60,828 bases of DNA from Xenorhabdus lircayensis (lineage in GTDB: Bacteria > Pseudomonadota > Gammaproteobacteria > Enterobacterales > Enterobacteriaceae): the NCBI RefSeq assembly GCF_016306625.1, contig NZ_JACOII010000048.1, forward strand, positions 1 through 60,828. The letters run 5' to 3'. Shown one piece after another: positions 14,511-24,609 of the stretch. The notes under the pieces were generated by a model. That model was not told the origin of the DNA. It did not search any database and saw only the letters and a program-made list of their open reading frames with translations. Positions within the stretch are counted from its first letter, which is position 1; each line of letters begins with the position of its first letter. Both the position numbers and the translations under genes were made by a program.

Positions 14511-16151
14511 TCATCGCTGACGTTTGCTCAAGTTACGCCAACCTAATACCCACGATGTAATTCCGGCTCCCATCAGCCCCCATGACACATGTTTCTGGCC
14601 TGTGATGAAAAACAGGCTACCACAGATAAATAGTGCTGCGCCGATCCCCAATAAATAGAGAGACTTGCGCTGCCTGAGCTGCTGGTCTTTGAATTGTTGC
14701 GATATCTGATCAATGCTGATTTGCAAGCGTCTGTGCTGTTGGAGTGTGCCATATACCAGTTCAGGAAGTTCCGGTAGTTTTTCCGCCCAATAGGGGGCTT
14801 TCTCTTTAAAAGCACGCACAATAGCGGGTATCCCAACCTGATCATGCACCCAATTTTCCAGAAAAGGTTTTGCTGTTTTCCATAGATCAAGCTGAGGATA
14901 AAGTTGACGCCCCAAACCTTCAACATACAGTAACGTTTTTTGTAGCAGAACCAACTGGGGCTGAACAGCCATATTAAAACGACGGGCAGTATTGAAGAGA
15001 TTTAACAGAACATGCCCAAATGAGATTTCAGCCAGTGGTTTTTCAAAAATCGGCTCACAGACAGTGCGGATGGCAAATTCGAAATCTTCCACATTGGTAT
15101 CGGCAGGAATCCAACCAGAATCAACATGCAGTTCAGCCACTCGGCGGTAATCACGATTAAAGAAGGCAATGAAGTTTTCAGCCAGATAGCGTTTATCTTC
15201 TTTATTCAAGGAACCGACAATACCGTAATCGATGCCGATATAAGTAGGGTCTTCCGGTTTTTCATAACTAACAAAAATATTACCGGGATGCATATCCGCA
15301 TGAAAAAAACTATCGCGAAATACTTGTGTGAAAAACACCTGAACACCACGCTCTGCCAACAATTTCATATTGGTGTTCTGTGCGTTCAAAGCCGTAACAT
15401 CAGACACAGGTATGCCATAAATGCGTTCCATAACCAATACACTCTCCCGACAATAATCGGGATAAACTTCTGGCACGTAAAGCATCGGACTATCTTCAAA
15501 ATTTCGACGCAATTGAATCGCATTTGCAGCTTCACGTAACAAATTCAGCTCATCAAGCAAAGTTTTCTCGTATTCGCACACGACTTCACGCGGACGAAGA
15601 CGACGGCCATCCGGCAACAAAGGCACCAAATTCGCCAAACGATACATCAATCGTATATCGGCTTTGATGACAGGCAGGATATCCGGACGAATTACCTTCA
15701 GAACAACTTTTTTACCATTTTCCTTCAACCGAGCAGTATGCACCTGAGCGATAGACGCTGACGCCAATGGCTTCGGATCAAAATCCTCAAACCACGTTTC
15801 CAAGGGCCCCTCTAGTGCAGTTTCAATTGACTTTCGTGCCACAGCGCCATCAAAGGAAATAACCCTATCTTGCAGCATTGAAAGCTGATCAGAGATCGCC
15901 GTAGGGAACAAATCGCGACGGGTAGAGAGCATCTGACCAAACTTGATCCACACAGGGCCGAGTTCTTGCAACGCCAAACGTAAACGCTCACCGAGGGGTT
16001 TATCCTTATGCCGATTAGGTATCCAAAACAGGAAGTAACGCCCGAAACGCAACGGCCATGTCAGACGAATATTAGGAATAAGTTCATCCAGCCCATAGGA
16101 AAAAAATACTCGGATGATAAAGTAAAGTCGTTTGATTTCACTGGGTGTCAT
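14511..16151 (-). CDS. ubiB: Ubiquinone biosynthesis ATPase/kinase-like UbiB
   Basis: Atypical kinase-like ATPase of the ABC1/ADCK family needed for aerobic ubiquinone synthesis. Length is 546 residues, as in E. coli. The family KxGQ motif ([15 protein letters not shown], near 70-84), the alanine-rich loop ([11 protein letters not shown]), the lysine in [18 protein letters not shown] and the DFG-like IDYGIVG are all seen. Two C-terminal membrane helices (near 497-535) anchor it. It overlaps the ubiJ 3' end by 14 bases, which suggests coupling. Confidence 0.95.
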   Translation of the reverse strand: MTPSEIKRLYFIIRVFFSYGLDELIPNIRLTWPLRFGRYFLFWIPNRHKDKPLGERLRLALQELGPVWIKFGQMLSTRRDLFPTAISDQLSMLQDRVISFDGAVARKSIETALEGPLETWFEDFDPKPLASASIAQVHTARLKENGKKVVLKVIRPDILPVIKADIRLMYRLANLVPLLPDGRRLRPREVVCEYEKTLLDELNLLREAANAIQLRRNFEDSPMLYVPEVYPDYCRESVLVMERIYGIPVSDVTALNAQNTNMKLLAERGVQVFFTQVFRDSFFHADMHPGNIFVSYEKPEDPTYIGIDYGIVGSLNKEDKRYLAENFIAFFNRDYRRVAELHVDSGWIPADTNVEDFEFAIRTVCEPIFEKPLAEISFGHVLLNLFNTARRFNMAVQPQLVLLQKTLLYVEGLGRQLYPQLDLWKTAKPFLENWVHDQVGIPAIVRAFKEKAPYWAEKLPELPELVYGTLQQHRRLQISIDQISQQFKDQQLRQRKSLYLLGIGAALFICGSLFFITGQKHVSWGLMGAGITSWVLGWRNLSKRQR

Positions 16152-16821
16152 GTTTTCCCTCCAGCGCTGCCAATCGTTTTTCGATTTGAGTTATCTTATT
16201 AGCAACAGCATTAACTTCTTCACTGAAATACGCCACTTCCAGCGCGCTTGGGGCCATTTTCCATTCTTCTGTCAATGATTCAATGAAGTAAGTTTTCTTC
16301 CTTGCAATGGTATTACTGGCAAGCTTAAGGCATTTCTTCATTATCCGGCTGATACCTTCTGCAACAATATCGCCGACATAAGGGGAAAGGTAATGGGCAG
16401 GATCCCACTCAGACATATCCAGCAAAGCTGACCATTGCTGAATAACCTGCATATCCCCTTCAATGACAATTTCACCGCTGTTAATCAGCGCCGAAAGACA
16501 CTGACGATCCCGTAGTTTGAATAATGCGGGGAGCGTCGTTTTCATTGAGCAATCCGCAGGTTCTAGCCATTGGCTCAAAACATCCACTTGTTTCTCACTG
16601 AATATCAATACTAGTGGCGTTTCGATTTCTTTTAATTCGATGGACAGTGTTTTGCCCGCCAGTCTCAGACGGGCAGGCTTTAATACGGTTTCACGGTATA
16701 ACAGATGATTCAAGGTCGTTTCCAGAAAGGCCACCAGAACCGGAAATAATACCTTGTCATTCGATATCGTAGAATTTGATACCGCAGAATTTTCGCTATG
16801 ACTTGATGAGGGTGTTTCCAT
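16138..16821 (-). CDS. ubiJ: Ubiquinone biosynthesis accessory factor UbiJ
   Basis: SCP2-domain lipid-binding scaffold for the aerobic Ubi complex with UbiK. Conserved blocks include [42 protein letters not shown] and [19 protein letters not shown], ending in a short coiled coil. The start used is METPSSSH at 16821, just after the ubiE stop. A longer reading from 16851 would overlap ubiE by 29 bases. Even so it is about 25 residues longer at the N-terminus than E. coli UbiJ (201), with a Ser-rich non-conserved lead. Confidence 0.88.
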   Translation of the reverse strand: METPSSSHSENSAVSNSTISNDKVLFPVLVAFLETTLNHLLYRETVLKPARLRLAGKTLSIELKEIETPLVLIFSEKQVDVLSQWLEPADCSMKTTLPALFKLRDRQCLSALINSGEIVIEGDMQVIQQWSALLDMSEWDPAHYLSPYVGDIVAEGISRIMKKCLKLASNTIARKKTYFIESLTEEWKMAPSALEVAYFSEEVNAVANKITQIEKRLAALEGKHDTQ

Positions 16822-16822
16822 T

Positions 16823-17578
16823 TCAGAATTTGAATCCTTTATGCAGTGCAACGACCCCCCCGGTCATATTGCTATAGGAAACTTGGTCAAAACCAGCTTC
16901 TTCCATTATGCCTTTTAAGGTTTCCTGATCAGGGTGCATACGGATGGATTCTGTCAGGTAACGGTAACTGTCCGCATCTTTGACAACCATCTGGCCAATT
17001 CGAGGTAATACATGGAACGAATAAGCATCATAAATTTTGCTCAACGGTGCCAATACAGGTTTGGAGAATTCCAGCACCAATAAGCGCCCGCCTGGTTTAA
17101 GCACCCGACACATGGAACGCAGGGCTTTTTCTTTATCCGTGACATTACGCAGACCAAAAGCAATGGTAATACAGTCAAAATAGTTATCTGGGAAAGGGAG
17201 TTCTTCTGCATTGGCTTGGACATAACTGACATTGCCCACAATACCGATATCACGTAATTTTTCGCGACCAACTTTCAACATCGAGTCGTTAATATCCGCC
17301 AGAACAACTTGTCCTTTTTCACCCACAATCCGGGAAAATTTCGCCGCCAAATCGCCTGTTCCACCAGCAAGATCAAGCACCTTATGACCACGGCGGACAC
17401 CACTTGCCTCAATAGTGAAACGTTTCCAAATACGATGAATGCCAAATGACATCAAATCATTCATCAAGTCATATTTTGCGGCTACAGAGTGAAACACCTC
17501 TGCCACCATGTCTTTTTTTTCTTCTTTGGCTACGGTGCGGAAACCAAAATCAGTGGTTTCTTTTGATTGATCTGCCAT
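16823..17578 (-). CDS. ubiE: Ubiquinone/menaquinone C-methyltransferase UbiE
   Basis: SAM-dependent methyltransferase that C-methylates demethylmenaquinone and 2-polyprenyl-6-methoxybenzoquinol, so it serves both quinones. With the start [13 protein letters not shown] at 17578 the protein has 251 residues, the same as E. coli. An upstream ATG at 17602 would add eight non-conserved residues. The SAM motif [14 protein letters not shown] and the post-I region [11 protein letters not shown] are clear, as is [15 protein letters not shown]. It is first in the ubiE-ubiJ-ubiB cluster. Confidence 0.95.
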   Translation of the reverse strand: MADQSKETTDFGFRTVAKEEKKDMVAEVFHSVAAKYDLMNDLMSFGIHRIWKRFTIEASGVRRGHKVLDLAGGTGDLAAKFSRIVGEKGQVVLADINDSMLKVGREKLRDIGIVGNVSYVQANAEELPFPDNYFDCITIAFGLRNVTDKEKALRSMCRVLKPGGRLLVLEFSKPVLAPLSKIYDAYSFHVLPRIGQMVVKDADSYRYLTESIRMHPDQETLKGIMEEAGFDQVSYSNMTGGVVALHKGFKF

Positions 17579-17652
17579 GTTATTTGTCCGCTTTTTATTC
17601 AAAAAATTTATAGCAAGTGTACCAGCCTTTCCAGCAAAACCCTATCCAGACT

Positions 17653-19008
17653 TCACTCATTAACCTGCAACGATTGGAAAGATTTATCAATCAACTGTGA
17701 ATCAATAGGGCGCTTCACATCCACACCTAAATCGCGAAATCCTTCGGCCTGACTAATCAAATTACCTCGCCCCTCGACCAATTTTTTCATTGCAAAATGG
17801 TAACTCGCCTGTGCTTTATTGAGGCTTTGCCCCAACCCTTGCATATCATCCACAAACAACCGCATTTTGTCATACATTCTGGCGGCCTTATCAGCAATCA
17901 GACGCGCATTTTGGCTCTGATATTCATAACGCCAAAGATTATTGATAGTACGAACAGCAACCAGCAAAGTGGATGGGCTAACCAGCATGATATTATGTTT
18001 CAGCGCTTCATCCAGTAACTCAGGCGACTGATTGAGTGCCACCAAATAAGCCGGCTCCACAGGGATAAACATCAAAACGTAATCCAGCGATCGTAAACCG
18101 GGCAATTGCTGATAATCTTTCCGGCTCAGGCCACGTATATGCCCTTTTATAGAGTTGATATGTTCCTGTAATGCCTGCGCCTGCTGTTCTTCATCATCAC
18201 TGTTGAAATAACGTTCATAAGAGACCAAAGACATTTTGGCATCAATGATCACGTCTTTCCCCTGCGGCAGATGCACAATCACATCAGGCTGAAAACGCTC
18301 ACTGTTTTCAGTTTTAATGTTAACCTGTGTATGGAATTCATATCCTTCACGCAAACCAGAAGCTTCCAGCACACGGGCCAACACCATCTCTCCCCAGTTC
18401 CCCTGAATTTTATTATCTCCTTTCAGGGCCTTCGTGAGATTAATCGCCTCTTTTGCCATCTGCGCATTAAGTTGCTGAAGATTACGAATTTCATGAGTTA
18501 AGGTATGACGCTCACGAGCTTCCTGCCCAAAACTGTCTTGCACCTGACGACGGAATCCTTCAAGTTGTTCGCGAAATGGCATCAGAAGATTATTGATATT
18601 TTGGCGACTATATTCGTCGGTACGGAGCCGATTTTGCTCAAAAATACGATTGGCAAGATTTTCAAATTGGGTATTCAGACGCTGTTCACTGTTGATCAAT
18701 AAACGTTGTTTTTCCTCGGCCGCCAGTCTGCTTTCTTCAAGCCGAGTGCTCACTTCTCGTAACTCCGCTTCCTGTGCGCTATTAATTTCGCGCTGGGCCA
18801 GCAATTCCTGGTTTAATTGCTCACATTCAGTACGCCAATAGTGGGATTGTTCCAGCTTTTCATGACTGACAGCCAGTTGGCTATATAACTCACGTAGTTC
18901 CTGCTCTTTTTGTTGGATGCGCTGATGAACGGAAAGCCAGACGAAGCTCCCTCCGCCCAGCAGTCCACTTAAGCCGCCAATCAACATATATAACCACTGG
19001 ATATCCAC
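17653..19008 (-). CDS. rmuC: DNA recombination protein RmuC
   Basis: RmuC-family protein that limits DNA inversions and rearrangements and carries a predicted PD-(D/E)XK-like nuclease fold. It has 451 residues. The N-terminal membrane anchor (LYMLIGGLSGLLGGGSFVWL, residues 6-25) is followed by a long coiled coil to about residue 200, then the conserved RmuC domain (GNWGEMVLARVLEASGL, VDIIDAKMSL-like VIIDAKMSLVSYE). It precedes ubiE by 74 bases, as in E. coli. Confidence 0.93.
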   Translation of the reverse strand: MDIQWLYMLIGGLSGLLGGGSFVWLSVHQRIQQKEQELRELYSQLAVSHEKLEQSHYWRTECEQLNQELLAQREINSAQEAELREVSTRLEESRLAAEEKQRLLINSEQRLNTQFENLANRIFEQNRLRTDEYSRQNINNLLMPFREQLEGFRRQVQDSFGQEARERHTLTHEIRNLQQLNAQMAKEAINLTKALKGDNKIQGNWGEMVLARVLEASGLREGYEFHTQVNIKTENSERFQPDVIVHLPQGKDVIIDAKMSLVSYERYFNSDDEEQQAQALQEHINSIKGHIRGLSRKDYQQLPGLRSLDYVLMFIPVEPAYLVALNQSPELLDEALKHNIMLVSPSTLLVAVRTINNLWRYEYQSQNARLIADKAARMYDKMRLFVDDMQGLGQSLNKAQASYHFAMKKLVEGRGNLISQAEGFRDLGVDVKRPIDSQLIDKSFQSLQVNE

Positions 19009-19164
19009 CTATACACCCTCGCTAACGCCGTTGTAGCTAAATTCCGGTTAACTCTTCTGGCTCTCTGGCCTCAATGTAAGTTAAATAGACGCTGTATAGA
19101 TGTCCAGAGTATTTAATAGGTTTATTTCAGTTTGCAAAGCGGCTCGCAATTACTCCATCCGCTC

Positions 19165-19695
19165 TTATCCCATCCACTCGGCCAGCCAGCGCAGGCCGAA
19201 AGCTCCCGGCGCTAAAATACCGAATGCCCAGATCAATGCAGAAGCGAAGTTAGCGAGCTGAAAATGACGTTTTGGCATGGCACAAATTCCGGCTACCAGC
19301 GGCACAACGGCCCTCAAGGGACCAAAAAATCTCCCAATGAAAACGCCCCAAACTCCCCAGCGTTCAAAAAAACGATGGCCACGAACCAAAGTTTGAGGAT
19401 GACGAGAAAGTGGCCACATCTTGCCGACATTTTCTTTGTAGTGGAAACCAAACCAGTAAGAAACCCAATCGCCAAAGAAGGCTCCTGCTGCTGCGGCTAT
19501 CCATATTGGCCAAAAATTCAATCCACTTTCACCAATCAATGCCCCCAATCCCAATAAAATGATCGTCGCTGGCAACAATAGCGAGATAAATGCCAGTGAT
19601 TCACCAAATGCAAGGAGGAAAATGATGGGAATTGCCCAAGCTTCATGCGCTTTTACGAAGTTCGTGACCAGTTCGATGATTTCATGCAGGCTCAC
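19165..19695 (-). CDS. DedA-family membrane protein
   Basis: DedA/VTT-domain inner-membrane protein of 176 residues. The family is linked to undecaprenyl-phosphate and phospholipid flipping and to membrane homeostasis. The hallmark region GDWVSYWFGF and the GRFFGPLRAVVPLVAG motif (near 140-155), with the conserved arginine and proline residues, are present. It stands alone on the minus strand between rmuC and a phosphatase gene. Which of the several E. coli DedA paralogues it corresponds to cannot be decided here. Confidence 0.85.
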   Translation of the reverse strand: MSLHEIIELVTNFVKAHEAWAIPIIFLLAFGESLAFISLLLPATIILLGLGALIGESGLNFWPIWIAAAAGAFFGDWVSYWFGFHYKENVGKMWPLSRHPQTLVRGHRFFERWGVWGVFIGRFFGPLRAVVPLVAGICAMPKRHFQLANFASALIWAFGILAPGAFGLRWLAEWMG

Positions 19696-19771
19696 ATTAG
19701 TCTTTCCTGTGTTATCAGTGTGATGTCATAGGTTAGCACTGAAAAAACAAACCAATGCTAACCTAATATTT

Positions 19772-20560
19772 TTATTGAAGAAAATAAGATTGTATTTTTT
19801 CACGGGCAGCCATATCAAGCCCGATATCTTTTTCCAGCCAAATATCTACGCTGCCGTAATGCCGATTAATACTATTAAGCGCAGTCAGTAAAAACTCTTC
19901 CTTGACGGAATAAACATAAGCAAATTTTTCAACCACACTTTCATTCATGACTTTTGCGTGTTCATTCAATAAATAGTCTCGGTACTGGGCCAGAGTGATA
20001 TTCGTCAGCAAATAATCTTCCATCACCGTATCCAAATCAGCGCCCAGTGTTAGCAAGACCAGAGCGGACCCAACCCCCGTTCTGTCTTTACCGACCGCAC
20101 AGTGTTGCACAATCCCGCCTTTCTCTGGTTGCAGCAATAACGTAGCCAATTTTTTATAAGCCAGGTTGTTGATGGGGAGCAATTCGTATAGACGTGACAT
20201 AAATACTTTGGCATCGAATTGCTCCAAAATCGCCTTATCTAACTTATCCAGATTAGCATCCACTTCTTTGGAAAGCGGGTTTGCCGGAGCATGATGATAA
20301 TGAGCCCCATTCCATACCTGATCCGGTTTATCCATGATTTCGCTATTATCGCGATAATCGATGATCTGGAAAAGGTTATGATCCACTAAAAAAGCCTGAT
20401 CGTTTTCTGTCAATCTGTCCAGTGAGCCGGAACGAAATAGCAGCCCTGATTTGATTTGAGCGCCATTACTCAGTGTCTTATTACCTAAGTCACGAAAGTT
20501 AATGCCGCCATTCAAAGGAAGTAGTGAAGGATGAGATAAAAATGTTGTGGTCATAGTCAC
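19772..20560 (-). CDS. Tyrosine/serine protein phosphatase (Y_phosphatase3 family)
   Basis: Protein of 262 residues with the cysteine-phosphatase loop HCAVGKDRTG (Cys154, Arg160), the HCxxGKDRTG form typical of the atypical bacterial tyrosine/lipid phosphatases. The N-terminal GGINFRDLGNK and LFRSGSLDRL are also standard for this family. It may act on phosphotyrosine or phosphoinositides; the substrate cannot be told from sequence. There is no signal peptide, so it is probably cytosolic. It is a single gene between dedA and udp. Confidence 0.85.
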   Translation of the reverse strand: MTMTTTFLSHPSLLPLNGGINFRDLGNKTLSNGAQIKSGLLFRSGSLDRLTENDQAFLVDHNLFQIIDYRDNSEIMDKPDQVWNGAHYHHAPANPLSKEVDANLDKLDKAILEQFDAKVFMSRLYELLPINNLAYKKLATLLLQPEKGGIVQHCAVGKDRTGVGSALVLLTLGADLDTVMEDYLLTNITLAQYRDYLLNEHAKVMNESVVEKFAYVYSVKEEFLLTALNSINRHYGSVDIWLEKDIGLDMAAREKIQSYFLQ

Positions 20561-20787
20561 TCTTATTGCGATTAAAATAGACCTTTTTCTTTCAAATTGC
20601 TGCCCTGTGGCGATAACTTGAAACCTATTGGTACAGAACGTTATGGAAACAAATAATTATTGATACTGTTGGATTCGATTGATAGTTATTAGCATAAATA
20701 GCTATTTATGCTAATAACTGTTAGCACAAAACGTTATGACATTATCAGATTTTAGAATGAAAGGAAGAGAAGATCACACAAACGATA

Positions 20788-20807
20788 GGGCCAGAACACT
20801 CTGACCC
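20788..20807 (-). terminator. Probable terminator hairpin after udp
   Basis: An 8-base stem GGGTCAGA/TCTGGCCC (one G-T pair) with a 4-base loop lies 14 bases after the udp stop on the minus strand. The T tract is weak (TATCGTTTG). Confidence 0.45.
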
Positions 20808-20820
20808 TTGATGTCAGGTA

Positions 20821-21576
20821 TTACAGCAAGTGACGAGCAGCCTCAACAACAATTCCCAGCACGTTGCTTTCTGTTTTCTTCAGCAGCTCAGCATCTGGAA
20901 TTTCCTGTTGGGTACGGTTAACAATTACACCTGCTACCATACCGGCACGCAATCCCTGACTTGCACACATGGTCAGCAAGGTTGCTGATTCCATCTCGAA
21001 GTTCATGACGCCCATTTCCTGCCACTCTTTCATGGAACCTTGGAAACGGCGAACAACACGGCCAGAATAAGTATCGTAACGTTCCTGTCCTGGGTAGAAG
21101 GTATCGGAAGAAGCCGTCACACCAACGTGAGTCGCAGAGCCGGATGCTTTCGCCGCTGCATACAGGGCATTGGTACACTCAAAATCAGCAACTGCTGGGA
21201 ATTCCATCGGTGCAAAGTGCAAGCTGGCACCATCCAAACGAACTGCGGCTGTCGTAACCAGCACATCGCCTACATTAATGTGTGGTTGGATCGCGCCAGT
21301 CGTACCGATGCGCAGGAAAGTACGCACTCCCAATTGTGCCAATTCTTCTACAGCAATCGACGTTGAGGGGCCGCCAATACCTGTAGAGCAGACAATAACG
21401 GCTTTTCCGTCAATTTCTGCACGCCATGTTGTAAATTCACGATGGGAAGCCATATGCACTGGGTTATCCATCAATCGCGCAATTTTCTCAACACGGTTAG
21501 GATCACCTGGCACAATCGCCAAAGTTGCGCCTTGCAGGTCACTTTTAGTGATACCTAAATGAAATACATCAGACAT
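20821..21576 (-). CDS. udp: Uridine phosphorylase
   Basis: Reversibly cleaves uridine with phosphate to uracil and ribose-1-phosphate in pyrimidine salvage. The 251 residues align end to end with E. coli Udp (253). The phosphate-site [10 protein letters not shown], the [17 protein letters not shown] block and the [13 protein letters not shown] uracil/ribose region are intact. A perfect CRP site lies about 122-137 bases upstream, consistent with the known CRP (and CytR) control of udp in E. coli. Confidence 0.96.
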   Translation of the reverse strand: MSDVFHLGITKSDLQGATLAIVPGDPNRVEKIARLMDNPVHMASHREFTTWRAEIDGKAVIVCSTGIGGPSTSIAVEELAQLGVRTFLRIGTTGAIQPHINVGDVLVTTAAVRLDGASLHFAPMEFPAVADFECTNALYAAAKASGSATHVGVTASSDTFYPGQERYDTYSGRVVRRFQGSMKEWQEMGVMNFEMESATLLTMCASQGLRAGMVAGVIVNRTQQEIPDAELLKKTESNVLGIVVEAARHLL

Positions 21577-21682
21577 ATCAAACTCCTCAACGGATATGAT
21601 TCAAAATATGGATACCTAAATTTAGTGAATACTCTGACACTTTTTAGTGATTAAAATCATCTTGAATTAATATAAAGAAGAA

Positions 21683-21746
21683 ACGTATACATATATTTGT
21701 GACAAAAATCACAATTGAAAAATAAAATAATGCAGTGAGTATAATG
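21683..21746. repeat. 64-base direct repeat, copy A (udp upstream region)
   Basis: This segment is 52/64 identical (81%, counted by eye) to 23496-23559 in the same orientation. The two copies flank the GntP-type permease gene. Both hold a CRP-like palindrome. Confidence 0.75.
21698..21713. promoter_or_regulatory. CRP binding site for udp
   Basis: TGTGA-CAAAAA-TCACA is a perfect inverted repeat of the CRP consensus. It sits upstream of udp on the minus strand. Confidence 0.8.
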
Positions 21747-21845
21747 CTGAAATAGCAACAATATTCGAAGAACAATCACAAAGCCTAAAAACAAAAAAGC
21801 GCCCTTTGCAGAGCGCCGTGACATTATTGACATGACAAGAGTGAT

Positions 21846-23234
21846 TTACATGACAAGATTGAGAAGCAATACACCACACAGCCCAATCCCCCATGCAATT
21901 GTTGTAGGAATTGACCAGACGATCACTTGTTGCCTAGCATCTTTAATGCCCATCATCCGGTTAACCACCCAGAAAAAACAATCATTGAAGTAACTGAAGA
22001 ACAGTGTACCTATCATCGCAGCTTGAGCCGCTACCAACATATTAATATCAGGTATATGCTTGATAACAGGAGCTGAAATAGAAGCGGCGGTAATCATTGC
22101 CACGGTGCCAGAACCCTGAATTATACGTATTAGCGTCGCAATGATAAACGGAATCAAGACCGGTGTTATTGGCAGGCTGGCAATATATTGTGCCAGTATC
22201 GTCCCCGTCGAACTTTCGTTTAATACGGCACCCAATGCACCTCCAGCCCCTGACACCAACAAAATAATACCTACGGTTTTTAACCCTGCCTCCAAATGTT
22301 CAATCACCTCGTGTTTACTGACTTTTGGCATTAGCGTATAAATTGCCAGCAAGACGCTGATTGCCAGCGCGATAATCGGTGAGCCAAGGAAATTAAAAGT
22401 CTGGAAATAGAAACAGTTTTCCTTACCAGCAAATGCCTCGCTTCTCAGTAGCATTCCATTAATTACATTAATCAAAATCAGAACAATCGGTACGACAATA
22501 GGCTGAAGGGAAAGAAATAGGCTCGGTAGCAATTTGTTGGATTTTTCTTCCATATAACGCTGATGAACTTGTTGCAAATCTTCTGAATTTTCGTCTATAT
22601 CAGCAAGCTGGTATTCAGGATATTTAGTTTCCAACCACTTAGCATAAAGGGTTATGCCAATAACACATGGAACCGCCAGTATCATACCAGCCAACATCAT
22701 TGAGCCTATACTCACCCCGAATATCCCAGCCACACCGAGCGGCCCCGGAGTCGGGGGAACAATATGGTGAGTCACCACCAGTCCCCCTGCCAGTGATACT
22801 CCCAGCGTCAATGTATTGCGTTTACCTTTCTTCGCTAATGCTTTCACCAGCGGATAGAGAATCACAAAAGCCGAATTAACAAATATGGGGATACTGACAA
22901 TATAACCGGTAATCGCCAGAGCCCATTCTTCGCGCCTTTTCCCCAGCCATTTGATCAAGCTATAAGCGATCCGTTCAGTTGCACCAGACACCTCCAATAT
23001 CCGCCCCATCATGCTTCCTAAACCAATCACAATGCCAATACTGCCTAATGTTGAACCAAACCCTTTGGTGATCACCTCAACGACATTGCTCATCGTTAAA
23101 CCGCCAGAGATCCCCGCGATTATCGCAGCAATTAACATAGCAAGCAGTACGTGAATACGAGTGCGCAAGACCAGAAAAATCAGCGTAAATACCGCCACTC
23201 CCAATCCAATAATTGGAATGTAAAACTCAATCAT
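21846..23234 (-). CDS. GntP-family gluconate/sugar-acid:proton symporter
   Basis: Inner-membrane transporter of 462 residues with about 12 helices. It shares the GntP/DsdX/YgbN family pattern, for example VTHHIVPPTPGPLGVAG (near 152-168) and LGSMMGRILEVSGATERIA. The start chosen is the ATG at 23234 with TGGGG just upstream; a TTG at 23249 is less likely. It sits alone. The only neighbour hinting at a pathway is a 34-residue scrap of a 3-hydroxyacid dehydrogenase (LtnD-like) upstream, so it may be what is left of a four-carbon sugar-acid operon. The substrate is otherwise unknown. Confidence 0.85.
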   Translation of the reverse strand: MIEFYIPIIGLGVAVFTLIFLVLRTRIHVLLAMLIAAIIAGISGGLTMSNVVEVITKGFGSTLGSIGIVIGLGSMMGRILEVSGATERIAYSLIKWLGKRREEWALAITGYIVSIPIFVNSAFVILYPLVKALAKKGKRNTLTLGVSLAGGLVVTHHIVPPTPGPLGVAGIFGVSIGSMMLAGMILAVPCVIGITLYAKWLETKYPEYQLADIDENSEDLQQVHQRYMEEKSNKLLPSLFLSLQPIVVPIVLILINVINGMLLRSEAFAGKENCFYFQTFNFLGSPIIALAISVLLAIYTLMPKVSKHEVIEHLEAGLKTVGIILLVSGAGGALGAVLNESSTGTILAQYIASLPITPVLIPFIIATLIRIIQGSGTVAMITAASISAPVIKHIPDINMLVAAQAAMIGTLFFSYFNDCFFWVVNRMMGIKDARQQVIVWSIPTTIAWGIGLCGVLLLNLVM

Positions 23235-23495
23235 AAAACCCCATTTCAATCTGTATTATTGGCAATAAATGCACGAATAACATTGCTGAAAGAATAACTA
23301 CTGGCCCAAAACCTGCGCCACCAGTATATCCAAAGTTTCCTCCGTCATAGCCCCTTTGAGGCTATTTTTGTAAATTATGTAGTTTCAGGTTTATTTCCTG
23401 CAGGCAATTTACCAAGCCGATTCTTGAATCAGAAAGATTCACTCTGAACCCTATCCGCCAAATGCAAGGGCTAAACATATAAGATAAAAAAAGCA

Positions 23496-23559
23496 ACGAA
23501 TACATATAATTGTGATGAAAATTACAATTAAAAGAGGAAATAATGTAGTGAGTGTGATG
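23496..23559. repeat. 64-base direct repeat, copy B, with a CRP-like site
   Basis: Copy of 21683-21746 with 12 mismatches. The CRP-like core TGTGA-TGAAAA-TTACA (23511-23526) has one mismatch to the symmetric form. It lies about 260 bases upstream of the permease start on the minus strand, inside otherwise gene-free DNA (23250-24151). Confidence 0.7.
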
Positions 23560-23660
23560 AGACCAACGCCAGGGATTGTTCTGAAGCGCTGAGTTACGTC
23601 ATCTATTACTACTCTTTGTTTTAGCACAATTTCCAACTCGGATATTTGTTCAATAAGGTA
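23540..23660 (-). mobile_element. Remnant of an IS110-type transposase
   Basis: The minus-strand frame reads LIEQISELEIVLKQRVV followed by TIPGVGLIT. This is the pattern of the helix and IPGIGxxTA motif in the C-terminal part of IS110/IS1111 transposases. Only about 40 residues remain, with no DEDD domain and no recognisable ends. It joins the ltnD scrap directly. Its last part runs into repeat copy B, so the final residues may be coincidental. Confidence 0.5.
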
Positions 23661-23754
23661 AAGATAAAGTTGGAATACCTGCTCTTATTAATGACTGTGC
23701 GATTCCCATCGCTCCCAGTCCTATAACCCCTATTTTTTGTATTGAATTATTCAT
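23650..23754 (-). pseudogene. 5' remnant of a 3-hydroxyisobutyrate/L-threonate dehydrogenase (ltnD-like)
   Basis: Thirty-four codons from a good start (GGGGAACCTC before ATG) encode a Rossmann beta-alpha-beta beginning: KIGVIGLGAMGIAQSLIRAG. It then stops at TGA where the sequence turns into the IS110-like remnant. This is the N-terminus of the beta-hydroxyacid dehydrogenase family. LtnD is favoured because ltn/otn operons also hold a GntP-type permease. The rest of the gene is gone. Confidence 0.65.
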
Positions 23755-24151
23755 GAGGTTCCCCGGTGTTGTGTGGCTATTTGTTACCTTTTAAATCTTC
23801 ACGTAGATAATTTCACAAAAAAACGATAGATATCACATTCACCATTTATATTTCACAACATAAAAAAAGAGTAATTAATTGAATTAAAATATTTTTTTAT
23901 GAATTAATTGGAGAAACCCATTCCACATACTAGTGTGATAAGAAAGTAATTAACATAAATAAAATTACTCAGTATTTAGATGCCTAACCATCCAAAACAA
24001 GGTGCATTTGAAATATTGTGCTACTGTAATAGTTAAATCTGTCATTTATCTTTATCTCATAGCATTTCTACTACTTTGTTCCTATGAACGTACCTAAATA
24101 AGTGTTTTATCCGGTAAAGCCGATAAAACCTCAATAAGAGGGGAAGTTACG
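23755..24151. other. AT-rich intergenic region, no gene seen
   Basis: About 400 bases, strongly A/T-rich, between the ltnD scrap and the YidB-like gene. No ORF with coding character was found. It should contain the promoter of the gene at 24152, whose ribosome site GAGGGGAAG is clear. Confidence 0.5.
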
Positions 24152-24544
24152 ATGGGCTTTTTTGATCAAATTGCTAATATGCTGAGTGGAGGGAAAAACC
24201 AGCAACTCCAGCATATGATGGACTGGGTTGAAGGTCAGGGAGGAATAAGTGGACTAATTGAAAAGTTTTCCCAGCAAGGGCTAGATGGCACGATCCATTC
24301 ATGGATTGGTTCAGGAGAAAATTTACCTATTCATGCGGATCAACTTTCTTCTATTTTTAGCTCTTCTACGATCCAACAGTTGGCAGAAAAAATTGGGATA
24401 GATCCCAACGAAGCGTCTTCTTTGCTATCTAAACATTTGCCCAATTTAATCGATAAAGTCACGCCAAACGGTGAGGTTCCAGAAAATCTGGATTTAAAAT
24501 CCGCTGGCATGAATCTGTTGAAAGATAAGCTGTTGAGTAAATGA
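24152..24544 (+). CDS. YidB-like DUF937 protein
   Basis: Small protein of 130 residues matching the YidB/DUF937 family, whose function is not established. The N-terminal GFFDQIANMLSGG and the repeated short helices ending in LPNLIDKVTPNGEVP are typical. There is no signal peptide or membrane segment. It has a strong ribosome site and stands alone, convergent with metE. The 107-residue region after residue 20 is predicted helical with turns of Ser/Pro. Confidence 0.8.
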   Translation: MGFFDQIANMLSGGKNQQLQHMMDWVEGQGGISGLIEKFSQQGLDGTIHSWIGSGENLPIHADQLSSIFSSSTIQQLAEKIGIDPNEASSLLSKHLPNLIDKVTPNGEVPENLDLKSAGMNLLKDKLLSK

Positions 24545-24551
24545 TCCTTTT

Positions 24552-24583
24552 TGCCCACCACATTTCATCATCTGTGGCGGGCA
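24552..24583. terminator. Hairpin between the convergent DUF937 gene and metE
   Basis: An 11-base stem TGCCCACCACA/TGTGGCGGGCA with one mismatch and a 10-base loop lies between the two stops. The trailing T tract is short on the plus strand (ATTTC) and missing on the minus strand. Confidence 0.5.
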
Positions 24584-24609
24584 TTTCAACTTATCTATCA
24601 ATTTTCAAG

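Noticed and set aside
14573-14926. 117-codon minus-strand ORF inside ubiB
   Set aside because: Out-of-frame reading of ubiB, which is intact and conserved across this segment.
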